From: UBA2386 sp046306335
GTDB lineage: Bacteria; Planctomycetota; UBA1135; UBA2386
Length of the DNA: 64,000 nucleotides
Reading direction: 5' to 3'
NCBI GenBank assembly: GCA_046306335.1
Contig: JBKDXM010000116.1
Coordinates: 27,613-91,612 of the forward strand
Part shown: positions 41,055 through 48,508 of the stretch, piece by piece
Layout: each line of letters opens with the position of its first letter
How positions within the stretch are numbered: the first letter of the stretch is position 1
The notes under the pieces: model-generated
Seen by the model: the letters and a program-made list of their open reading frames with translations, nothing else
Databases searched by the model: none
Told to the model about the DNA's origin: nothing
Program-made: the position numbers and the translations under genes

Positions 41055-42064
41055 CGCGTCGACCTGCCATCGTCGTGCCGGGGCTCGGCCGCGCCATTGC
41101 GCCGCTCGCGCTCGGCGGCTGGTTGACCTTCGGCGATCGGCTCGACCTGCCGGCGTCGCTGCGCCTGCTCCATCGCGCCGTCGAGGGGGGCATCGACTTC
41201 CTCGACGTCGCCGACGTCTACGCCGGCGGCGAGGCCGAACGGATCGTCGGTCGCTTCCTGGGCGAGGTCGGTCGGCAGCGGGTCGTCGTCGCCAGCAAGG
41301 TGTTCTGGCCGACCAGCGAACGCCCCGAAGACCGCGGGCTGTCGCGGCGGCACGTGCACGCTGCCATCGACCAGACGCTGCGGCGCCTCGCCACCGACCA
41401 CCTCGACCTCTACTTCTGCCATCGCGAGGATCCGGCGACGCCGCTGGCCGAGACGGTGCAGGCGATGGGCGACCTCGTGCGCGCCGGCAAGGTCCGGGCG
41501 TGGGGCACGAGCTGCTGGCAGCCGGCGACCCTGCGGCGGGCGCACGCCCTGGCGCGCGAACTCGGCGTCCCCGCTCCCGCCGTCGAGCAACCGCGCTACA
41601 ACCTGCTCGCGCGCGGCATCGAGGCGCGCATCGTGCCGACGTGCGCGGACCTCGGCATGCCGCTGGTGGTCTTCAGCCCGTTGGCGGGGGGCGTGTTGAC
41701 CGGCAAGTACCAGACGGCGGCGCCGCCGGGGTCGCGGGGGGAGCGGACCGATTGGCTGGCGGAGCACCGGACGCCCCGCTGCGACCAGCTGGTCGCGCGG
41801 TTCCTGCGGGCGTGCGCCGAGCGCGGGCTGGCGCCGGCACCGGTGGCACTGGCCTGGGCAGCGTCCCGGCCCGGCGTCGCGGCGGCCATCAGTGGTGCGA
41901 CCACCGTCGGGCAACTCGACGAGAACCTCACCGCCCTGGCCCTCTGCAAATCCGGCGTTGATCTCGCATGGGCGGGACGTGCCGTTCCCGCACCGCCGGC
42001 CGTCCGCCTGCGGGCGTGGGTTGCCGCACGATGCCGGCGACCACTACCCCTTTGGTCGCATTGA
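41051..42064 (+). CDS. Aldo/keto reductase
   Basis: This 337-residue protein has the AKR (beta/alpha)8 barrel with its full catalytic tetrad: Asp52 and Tyr57 in FLDVADVYAGG, Lys83 in VVVASKVFW and His124 in LDLYFCHRED. Further family blocks are GLSRRHVHAAIDQTLRRLATDHLDLY, RAWGTSCW, VEQPRYNLLARGIE and the NADPH-binding SGATTVGQLDENL near the end. It resembles the potassium-channel beta-subunit-like/YajO-type AKRs. The reaction is NADPH-dependent reduction of a carbonyl; the substrate is unknown. It starts at GTG 41051, overlapping the stop of the candidate selenoprotein, so the two are translationally coupled. Confidence 0.92.
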   Translation: MTRRPAIVVPGLGRAIAPLALGGWLTFGDRLDLPASLRLLHRAVEGGIDFLDVADVYAGGEAERIVGRFLGEVGRQRVVVASKVFWPTSERPEDRGLSRRHVHAAIDQTLRRLATDHLDLYFCHREDPATPLAETVQAMGDLVRAGKVRAWGTSCWQPATLRRAHALARELGVPAPAVEQPRYNLLARGIEARIVPTCADLGMPLVVFSPLAGGVLTGKYQTAAPPGSRGERTDWLAEHRTPRCDQLVARFLRACAERGLAPAPVALAWAASRPGVAAAISGATTVGQLDENLTALALCKSGVDLAWAGRAVPAPPAVRLRAWVAARCRRPLPLWSH

Positions 42065-42088
42065 CGGCGAGTCAACGCGCCGTACCGT
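42061..42088 (+). promoter_or_regulatory. Promoter candidate with operator-like palindrome for the PEP-CTERM/exosortase pair
   Basis: TTGACG (42061-42066) and TACCGT (42083-42088) are separated by 16 bases and form a plausible sigma-70 promoter 50 bases ahead of the small PEP-CTERM gene. The -35 is part of the perfect inverted repeat TTGAC-GGCGA-GTCAA (42061-42075), which could bind a regulator. The region 42090-42135 is the most A+T-rich part of the neighbourhood. Confidence 0.5.
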
Positions 42089-42138
42089 ACTCATCTTTCT
42101 GAAAGCCGTAACGACGGTCACTTACCACGAGTTGGACC

Positions 42139-42357
42139 ATGCTCCCCATCACGTTCGCTGCACTGTTCGTCACCATGCCCATTGCCCAGCCCAATATGGC
42201 ATCCTTCGTGCCGCAGGGACCTGCGGCGGTTCCTAGCCAGCCGGCGCTGCCGTCCGGCGGCACGCCCGAACCGACCACCATGCTGCTGCTCGCCGGCGGG
42301 GCGCTCGCGTACGCGGGCTGCCGTCGTCAAGCCCGCTCGAAGCGTCAGGAGGCCTGA
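42139..42357 (+). CDS. 72-residue PEP-CTERM sorting-signal protein
   Basis: The tiny product has an N-terminal hydrophobic signal (LPITFAALFVTMPIAQ), a mature part of some 25 residues (FVPQGPAAVPSQPALPSGG) and a complete PEP-CTERM tail: PEP at residues 43-45 in GTPEPTTM, a hydrophobic span LLLAGGALAYAGC and a basic end RRQARSKR. Exosortases recognise such tails, cleave near PEP and pass the protein on across the surface. The gene lies six bases before an exosortase gene, so it is probably that enzyme's dedicated substrate. No other PEP-CTERM tail is evident in the window. What such a short mature peptide does is unknown. Confidence 0.85.
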   Translation: MLPITFAALFVTMPIAQPNMASFVPQGPAAVPSQPALPSGGTPEPTTMLLLAGGALAYAGCRRQARSKRQEA

Positions 42358-42363
42358 CCGCCG

Positions 42364-43812
42364 GTGGCAGCCGTTGCCCTGGCGGCGTGCGTGCTGTGGG
42401 TGTTTCACGCGACGCTCGCGCGCTACCTCGCGGACCAGCACTACCAGGAGCACTTCCTCTACCTCTGGATCCTGCTGGCGCTTGCGCTCTGGCGGACCGC
42501 GCGCGGTCCCTACCGCGCGCGCTGCGGATGGGGCGATGCCCGCGACCGCACCGGCTTGGCGCTCGCCGCGGGCGCGCTGCTGTGCCTGACCGCGCATGAA
42601 CTCGGCGGCAGCAACGTCGTCGGACGCACCGCCCTGGTCTGCTTCGCGACGGCCGTCGCCGTGCTGTCGCTGCCGGGCTGGAGCGTGGGCCGTTGCCTCG
42701 CACATGGGCTGTTGCTGCAGCTCTGCTTTGGCCTGCCGTACTCGGTCTACTACCCGCTGACGGAGCGGTTGCAGTGGGGCGTGGCGCAGGCGCTCGCGCT
42801 GCCGGTGCGCCTCGGTTTCGCGAACTACGAAGTCGTCGACACGGTCGCCGTCTTCCCGCACTACCGCTTGCGCATCACCGCGGACTGCTCGGGCATGGGC
42901 CAACTGGTGACGTTCCTCGGCATCGCGGCGCTCGGCGTGCTGAGCGCCGCGCCGGACCGTTGGCGGACGGTGCGGCTCGTCGCGCTGGCGGTTGCCGCGG
43001 CGTGGCTGTCGAACCTCGCCCGCGTCGGCGTCTTCGTGCTGTTGGTCGGCCTCGGCGCGACCTGGAGCATCGACGATGCGAACTGGCACGCGGCCATCGG
43101 CTTCGCCGTGTTCCTGCCGTTCGTGGTCGCCTTCGTGGCGCACATCCTGAAGACGCATCGGCCGTGGCAACCGCTGACGGCGCCCGTTGCGCGGCCCGGC
43201 CGGCTGCCGATCGCCTGCCTCGGCATCCCCTTGCTCGCCATCCATCTGGCGCTCGGCGATCGCGCGACACGGACGATGCCCAGTCCGCCGTACTTCGCCG
43301 CGCTGGAACGGCCGCCGGGCTACGCGCTGGCGCTGCGCGGTCCGACGGAGGCGGCGGACCGCGCCGCCTACGAGACGCCGTGGCTGGTCAACGCCCGGTT
43401 CGCGGCTCCTGACGGCGGCACCTTCGACCTGTTCCACTACGCCACCCGGTCGCGCAGCCACCTGTGCGTGCACCGGATCGCCGACTGCCTGACTGCGCCC
43501 GGTGTCGTCGTGCGGTACGCCGAGCCGGTGGTGGTCGATGGTCGCGCATGGTGGCCGCTGGCGCTCGACGCCGATACGCCCGACCGCGCGCCGCGCCATG
43601 CCTACTTCGCGTTCCAGGTCGGCGGGGTGCGCTGCGACGATTCGTGGCGGACGCAGGCCCGCGTGCTCGGCGAACGGCTCGCAGGCGGGTCGTGGGACGT
43701 CGTCTGCACGCGCGTCATGTTCGACGGCGCGCTGCCGCCCGCGCCGACCGCGCGGGCAGCGGCAGTGCTCGGTTGGCTCGGACGACTGACGGACGGATCG
43801 TCCGGGCCGTGA
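42364..43812 (+). CDS. Exosortase with C-terminal EpsI/DUF3485-like domain
   Basis: GTG 42364, preceded by AGGAGG 11 bases upstream, gives a 482-residue membrane protein. The first 280 residues carry about eight hydrophobic segments and the exosortase triad: Cys175 in ITADCSGMGQL, Arg220 in SNLARVGVF and His242 in NWHAAIGF. This enzyme processes PEP-CTERM proteins in a manner analogous to sortase. After the last membrane span the C-terminal 180 residues (AIHLALGDRATRTMP to the end) include HLCVHRIADCLTAPGVVVRYAEPVVVDG, which resembles the EpsI-type domain often fused to or encoded beside exosortases. It is translated right after its likely substrate. Which Xrt subtype it belongs to I cannot say. 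Confidence 0.92.
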   Translation: MAAVALAACVLWVFHATLARYLADQHYQEHFLYLWILLALALWRTARGPYRARCGWGDARDRTGLALAAGALLCLTAHELGGSNVVGRTALVCFATAVAVLSLPGWSVGRCLAHGLLLQLCFGLPYSVYYPLTERLQWGVAQALALPVRLGFANYEVVDTVAVFPHYRLRITADCSGMGQLVTFLGIAALGVLSAAPDRWRTVRLVALAVAAAWLSNLARVGVFVLLVGLGATWSIDDANWHAAIGFAVFLPFVVAFVAHILKTHRPWQPLTAPVARPGRLPIACLGIPLLAIHLALGDRATRTMPSPPYFAALERPPGYALALRGPTEAADRAAYETPWLVNARFAAPDGGTFDLFHYATRSRSHLCVHRIADCLTAPGVVVRYAEPVVVDGRAWWPLALDADTPDRAPRHAYFAFQVGGVRCDDSWRTQARVLGERLAGGSWDVVCTRVMFDGALPPAPTARAAAVLGWLGRLTDGSSGP

Positions 43813-43853
43813 ACACGCGGCGCCGGCGGCCGCATGCGGTACGCTGTACCCCG

Positions 43854-45122
43854 ATGGCGCGCTTCGTGATCGCCGGCTTGCCGTTGCTCTGCCTCGCCGC
43901 CAGCGCCGCCGCGCAGGGCGTGCCCGAAGGACCGGAACCCAACCAATCGCCGGCGACGGCGACGGCCTTGCCGTTGGGAGCCGAGGCTGCCGGCGCGCTC
44001 GCCGGCGCAGCCGACGCCGATTGGTACGCGCTGTCGGTGCCGGCCGGCGTGCGCCTGCGCATCGAGACCGGTCCGGGGGTCGGCGTCCAGGCGCGCGACA
44101 CGGTGGTGACCCTGCTGGACGCCGGCGGCGCGCCCATCTGCAGCAACGACGACGGCGTGGCGTCCGGATGGTATGCGCGCCTCGTCACCCCGGCGCTCGC
44201 GGCGGGCACCTACTTCCTCGCGGTGGAGGCCGGTGCTGCGGCCGTGGCCGGCGGCGCCTACGCGCTCGACGGGCGCGCCGTCGCGGTGCCGGCGTTCGCC
44301 GGCGCGACGGCCGTGGAAGGGCCGGAGAACAACGACCCGCGCTCCGGCGGCGCGGCCACGGTCGTCACGCTGCCCGAGCGCTGCAGCGGCGTCGTCAGCG
44401 CGCCTGGCGTCGCCGGTGACTGGGACTTCTACCGCTTCACGCTGGCGAACGATGCCCTCGTCGAGGCGCGCGTCGACGCCACGCCGACGCATCCGTCGCC
44501 GGCGCGACTCGACGATCCGGTGCTCTACCTGTTCGACGGCGCCACACCGCCCAACCTGCTCGCTGGCCCCTTCCAGTCGCGTTCGTTCGGCGTGTACGAC
44601 GCGTGGCTGGAAGCGCGGTTGCCGGCCGGCGTCTACCAGCTCGCCATCCGCGGCTGGAGCGGCAGCATCGCCGGGGCCTACTACCTCGACGTCGTCCGCC
44701 GCGATGCCGCCCGCGCGACCGTCGCCGCCGGCGGCTGCGGTGGCCGGTCGCTCGCCGTGCCGGCGACCGACGCCGGGCCGGGCGCGCCGCTGCGGCTCGA
44801 ACGGCCCGTGCTCGGCGCCACGTGGTCGCTGCTCGGCAGCAATCTCGGCGCCGGCGGCTTCGTGTTCCACGTCGTCGGCCTGCAGGCGACGTTCGTCGAT
44901 CTGGCGCCGTTCGGCGCGCCCGGCTGTGCCTTGGAGGTCGTCTACCTCGACACGCCGCTGCAGGTCGCCGATGGCCTGGGGCGAACGACGTTCCGTCTGC
45001 GGCTGCCCGACACCCCGAGCCTGCTCGGCGCTGCGATCGAGAGCCAGGCGGCGGTGTTCGACCTGTCCAACGCGCTCGGTGTCACGTTCAGCAACCGCGT
45101 CACCGCGGCCCTCGGTCACTGA
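43854..45122 (+). CDS. Secreted protein with pre-peptidase C-terminal (PPC)-type domains
   Basis: The 422-residue product has a signal peptide (FVIAGLPLLCLAASAAAQG) and two bacterial pre-peptidase C-terminal-like beta domains, about residues 24-140 (EPNQSPATATALPLGAEAAGAL, DWYALSVPAGVRLRIET, AAGTYFLAVEAG) and 150-285 (DWDFYRFTLANDALVEARV, LPAGVYQLAIRGWSG). The last 130 residues form another beta domain (GGCGGRSLAVPATDAGPG) of a kind common at the C-termini of planctomycete secreted proteins. There is no peptidase domain and no PEP-CTERM tail. Function unknown; adhesion or surface binding is likely by family. Its stop overlaps the convergent kinase gene by seven bases. Confidence 0.75.
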   Translation: MARFVIAGLPLLCLAASAAAQGVPEGPEPNQSPATATALPLGAEAAGALAGAADADWYALSVPAGVRLRIETGPGVGVQARDTVVTLLDAGGAPICSNDDGVASGWYARLVTPALAAGTYFLAVEAGAAAVAGGAYALDGRAVAVPAFAGATAVEGPENNDPRSGGAATVVTLPERCSGVVSAPGVAGDWDFYRFTLANDALVEARVDATPTHPSPARLDDPVLYLFDGATPPNLLAGPFQSRSFGVYDAWLEARLPAGVYQLAIRGWSGSIAGAYYLDVVRRDAARATVAAGGCGGRSLAVPATDAGPGAPLRLERPVLGATWSLLGSNLGAGGFVFHVVGLQATFVDLAPFGAPGCALEVVYLDTPLQVADGLGRTTFRLRLPDTPSLLGAAIESQAAVFDLSNALGVTFSNRVTAALGH

Positions 45123-46633
45123 GGCGCGCGGCCGGCGGCGGCGAGCGGCAGGTCGATGCAGATGCGCGCGCCGACGGGCGCATCGTCGATGTAGATGCGG
45201 CCGCCGTGGGCTTCGACGATGCGGTGGGTGATGGCGAGGCCGAGTCCCGTGCCCTGGCCCGTGGGTTTGGTGGTGAAGAACGGCTCGAACACGCGCTGGC
45301 GCAGGTCGGCGGGGATGCCGGGGCCCTCGTCGGCGACGACGAGCCGCAGGACGCCGTCGCGGTTGGCCAACTGCAACCGGATCACGCCGCCGGGCGGGCT
45401 CGCGTCCAGCGCGTTGCGCAGCAGGTTGAGCAGCGCCTGCCGCCACTCCTCGGCGTCGCCGTCGATGACCGCGTCGGCTGCCGCGAGGTCGAGTTCGAGC
45501 CGCAGCCCGGCCTGCTGCAGCTGGTGCCCGAGGAAGGCCGCGACTTCACGGATCTCGTCGGCGAGCCGGATCGGCGCGCGTCGCCCCTGGTCCTCGCGGG
45601 CGAAGCGCAGCAGGCGCGTCGTGATGTCCTTCGCGCGCAGCGCTTCCTTGCGCAGGATGTGCAGGTACTCGACCTGGGCCGGGTCGGCGCTGGCGGCACT
45701 GCGCGCGGTGCGCAGCAGCCCGTCGGCGGCGGCGACGATGCTCGCCAGCGGATTGTTGATCTCGTGCGCCACGCCGGCGGCGAGCGTGCCGAGCTGGGCG
45801 AGGCGCGCCGAGCGCAGCGCCTCCTGCGTGCGGGCGACGACCCGGGCCTCGAGTTCGTCGCGGTTGGCGCGCAGTTGGCGCGCCATCGCGCGGAAGGCGC
45901 CGGCGAGGTCGCCGAGTTCGTCGTCGCGGTGGCGGGGGATCTCGACGGCGAGGTCGCCGTCGCCCAGCCGGACGGCCGCGTGGCGCAGGTCGTCGACCGG
46001 CTGCAGCACGCGCCGCAGCAGGCTCCAACCCAGCAGGCCGAGCGTCAGCAGGCCGGCGCCGCCGAGCAGCAGCAGCAGTTGCCGCATGGCCTCGCTGCCG
46101 CGGTCCAGGTGGTCGCCGACGTCGCGCGACTCGCGCTCGATGGCCGCCGCGAGGCTGGCGGCGGCATGGCGGCACGAAGCGAGCGGCTCGCGCAGTGCGG
46201 CGAGCGCGTTGCGGTCGCCGGCTGTGGCGACCATGGCCTGCAGTTGGTCGCGCAACTGGCCGACGAGGCGCGCTTCCTCCTGGTCGTGGTCGGGACGCGA
46301 CGGATCGCGGTCGGGCTGGAATCGGCGCACCGTGGCCAGCGCGGCGGCGAGATGCTGCTCGACGTCGCGGCGCACGAAGGCCTCGGCCTCGGTGGTCGTC
46401 GGCAGCGGCACGTTGATCCACTGGTCGACACCGCGCAGTTCGTCGATCAACGCGCGCACCACCGCGACCTCGCGCAGCTCCTCGAACAGGCGCTCGATGT
46501 CGGCGTGCACGGCGCGCGCGTGGTTCCATTGCGCGACGCTGGCCGCCACCAGGGCGCAGGCGAGCGGCACGAAGGCGAGCAGCACGCCGCGCCGCAGGGG
46601 ACGACGGCCGGCGACGGCGGGGTCACCGGGCAT
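45116..46633 (-). CDS. Membrane sensor histidine kinase of the type III PKS cluster
   Basis: The 505-residue protein has membrane span 1 (LLAFVPLACALVAASVAQW, about 18-36), an extracytoplasmic helical sensor region (about 38-180), span 2 (LLLLLGGAGLLTLGLLGWSLL), a HAMP domain (RVLQPVDDLRHAAVRLGDGDL), a coiled coil, the phosphoacceptor His290 in AAGVAHEINNPLASI and an ATPase domain with N-box NLLRNALDA, DEGPGIP and GTGLGLAI. The architecture is that of NtrB/AtoS-type kinases that pair with sigma-54 activators. It is the last gene of the minus-strand arm and overlaps the YceI gene by 11 bases. The response regulator at 54758-56125, at the other end of the cluster, is its most likely partner. 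Confidence 0.93.
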   Translation of the reverse strand: MPGDPAVAGRRPLRRGVLLAFVPLACALVAASVAQWNHARAVHADIERLFEELREVAVVRALIDELRGVDQWINVPLPTTTEAEAFVRRDVEQHLAAALATVRRFQPDRDPSRPDHDQEEARLVGQLRDQLQAMVATAGDRNALAALREPLASCRHAAASLAAAIERESRDVGDHLDRGSEAMRQLLLLLGGAGLLTLGLLGWSLLRRVLQPVDDLRHAAVRLGDGDLAVEIPRHRDDELGDLAGAFRAMARQLRANRDELEARVVARTQEALRSARLAQLGTLAAGVAHEINNPLASIVAAADGLLRTARSAASADPAQVEYLHILRKEALRAKDITTRLLRFAREDQGRRAPIRLADEIREVAAFLGHQLQQAGLRLELDLAAADAVIDGDAEEWRQALLNLLRNALDASPPGGVIRLQLANRDGVLRLVVADEGPGIPADLRQRVFEPFFTTKPTGQGTGLGLAITHRIVEAHGGRIYIDDAPVGARICIDLPLAAAGRAPQ

Positions 46634-47291
46634 CGCGTTGCCACTCCAGGTCGAGTCCCAGCGTCACGTCCATGGCGCCGCCCGGCAGGCCCAGGCGCCA
46701 GCGCTGCGGCAGGTCGTACTCCTGCGTGCGCACCGGTCCATGTCCCTGCAAGCGCACGGGGCGACCCGGCAGCGCGCAGGCCCACAACTGCATCGGCTGC
46801 GCCAGCACGCGGTTGCCGAACGTCAACTGGCCGAGGAACAGCAGGCGTTCGACGCCGGCGAGATCGGTCGTAGCGGTGGAGACGAGGCGCGCGCGGAAGG
46901 TCACGGTGTCGGCGCGCCGGACGCCCAGCACCCGGTGCAGGTCGAGCCCGTCGGTGCCGGCGAGGAGGGTGGCGCTGGCGAGGTCGAACCGCAGCTCGAG
47001 CGCGCCGCCGCCGTTGCCGTCGCGCGTCCATGTGCCGGTCGCGTCCGGGCAGCGCACGAGCAGGCGCTCGGCGCCGTGTTCGACGAGGAAGCGCACGGTC
47101 GACCGGTCCGGCGCGAGGCGCCAACTGCGCGGTTTGTCGTCGCGGCGCAGCGGCGGCAGCGTCGGCAAGGCGACGGCGCGCGCGCGCGGCGGCGGCGCCG
47201 GCTCGGGCGTCGGCAGCGCCCGCGGCGCGAAGGCGGCCATGCCGACCAGGGCCGGCAACCACACGCGGGGGTCGAGCAGCGGGCGGGTCAT
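46623..47291 (-). CDS. YceI-like polyisoprenoid-binding family protein
   Basis: The 222-residue product starts at ATG 47291, in an ATGA overlap with the flavoprotein gene. A hydrophobic N-terminus (VWLPALVGMAAFAPRALP) could be a signal peptide or anchor. From residue 45 it follows the YceI lipocalin-like barrel: RSWRLAPDRSTVRFLVEHGAERL, GALELRFDLASATL, RADTVTFRARLVSTA and the late strands VTLGLDLEW. YceI proteins bind long isoprenoid or quinone-like lipids in a hydrophobic cavity. In this cluster it may carry the lipid product or its precursor outside the membrane. The fit to the family is looser than for the second YceI protein at 50645. Confidence 0.75.
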   Translation of the reverse strand: MTRPLLDPRVWLPALVGMAAFAPRALPTPEPAPPPRARAVALPTLPPLRRDDKPRSWRLAPDRSTVRFLVEHGAERLLVRCPDATGTWTRDGNGGGALELRFDLASATLLAGTDGLDLHRVLGVRRADTVTFRARLVSTATTDLAGVERLLFLGQLTFGNRVLAQPMQLWACALPGRPVRLQGHGPVRTQEYDLPQRWRLGLPGGAMDVTLGLDLEWQRDAR

Positions 47292-48508
47292 GCCGAAGCG
47301 CGGAAGGCGCGCCAGAAGGAGGGGCGCAAGAGGTCGCGCGGGTGGATGGTATCGCCCGACATCGTGACCGCGAGGTCGGCGAGGCCGGGCCAACGGGCCA
47401 GTGCGCCGACGGCGCCGCGGATCAGCCACGGGTGGCGCAGGCCGCGCTGCAGCCAGCGCGAGGCGGCGATCCGCGGCTGGATCTCACGGCGTCGGGTCGC
47501 GCGGTAGCCGCGCATGGCGTCGTCGGTGCGGCCCGGGTGGTCGAGCGCGCCGGCCAGCGCGTCCGCGGCGGCCTTGGCCCCGAACAGCGCGAAGTAGATG
47601 CCCTCGCCGGTCAGGGGGTCGCAGTAGCCGGCGGCGTCGCCGACCAGCAGCGCGCCCGGCGCGACTGGCGACGTCACGTCGTGGGCGAACGGCCCGATGC
47701 CGCGCCACGGCGTCGTGCGCCGCGCGTCCGCCAAGGTGGCGAGCAGGTCCGGCGCATCGGCGAGCTTGCGCTGCAGCAACGCGTCGTGGTCGTGGGCGGC
47801 GTCGGACCGAAGTTCGGCCTTGGGCAGCACGACGTTGACGCTGAACAGGCCCTCGTCGACCGTCGTCGCGGCGAAGAAGCCGCGCGGGAAGAGGTGGACG
47901 GCGGCGCGGCGGCGCGGCGCGACGCCGGCGAAGTGGGTGGTGACGGCGAACTGCTGCAGCCACGGCACGGCCCGTTGCACGCCGAGCGCGCGGGCGACGC
48001 GCGAGTGCACGCCGTCGGCGCCGACGACGAAGCGGCTCGCGATCGCGCGCTCGGCGCCATCCGCATCGCGCAGCGTGGCGCCGGTGACGCGGCCAGCCGG
48101 ATCGCGCTGCAGGCCGACGAACTCGTGCCGCGGCAGGAACGTCGCGCCGGCGCGCGCGGCCGCGCGCACGAGTTCGTGGTCGAAGCGTTCGCGCCGGATT
48201 CCGCAGCCGGCGCGGCCGTGGCGGCTGTCGCCCAGCGCTCGGAAGCGGCCGTGCGCGATCGCGCCGGCGGCGGACAGGCGCATGCCGGCGACCTCCCAGG
48301 CGCCGACGCGCGCCAGCAGTTCCCCCTCGCCGAGCGCGTCGAGGTACGGCACGCATTCGGGGCTGAGGAACTCGCCGCAGGGTTTGCCGCGCGGAAAGGC
48401 CTTGCGGTCCGCCAGCGCGACGGCGAAGCCGCGCCGCGCCAGCGCGATCGCGGTCGCCGAACCCGCCGGACCGGCGCCAAGGACGAGCACGTCGCAGCGG
48501 TCGGTCAT
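47288..48508 (-). CDS. Geranylgeranyl-reductase-family FAD oxidoreductase
   Basis: This 406-residue flavoprotein has the dinucleotide fold CDVLVLGAGPAGSATAIALARRG at the N-terminus, the FAD/GGR motif FPRGKPCGEFLSPEC, a middle VVGADGVHSRVARALGV and the second FAD motif LLVGDAAGYCDPLTGEGIYFALFGA. Family members reduce isoprenoid chains or hydroxylate aromatic or polyketide compounds. In type III polyketide clusters such an enzyme commonly tailors alkylresorcinol-like products, which fits the synthase at 53659. It overlaps both neighbours by four bases within the minus-strand arm. Confidence 0.9.
   Translation of the reverse strand: MTDRCDVLVLGAGPAGSATAIALARRGFAVALADRKAFPRGKPCGEFLSPECVPYLDALGEGELLARVGAWEVAGMRLSAAGAIAHGRFRALGDSRHGRAGCGIRRERFDHELVRAAARAGATFLPRHEFVGLQRDPAGRVTGATLRDADGAERAIASRFVVGADGVHSRVARALGVQRAVPWLQQFAVTTHFAGVAPRRRAAVHLFPRGFFAATTVDEGLFSVNVVLPKAELRSDAAHDHDALLQRKLADAPDLLATLADARRTTPWRGIGPFAHDVTSPVAPGALLVGDAAGYCDPLTGEGIYFALFGAKAAADALAGALDHPGRTDDAMRGYRATRRREIQPRIAASRWLQRGLRHPWLIRGAVGALARWPGLADLAVTMSGDTIHPRDLLRPSFWRAFRASA

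Noticed and set aside
43854..45122. Second substrate of the neighbouring exosortase
   Set aside because: The protein is secreted and adjacent, but its C-terminus has no PEP motif, no hydrophobic span and no basic tail.
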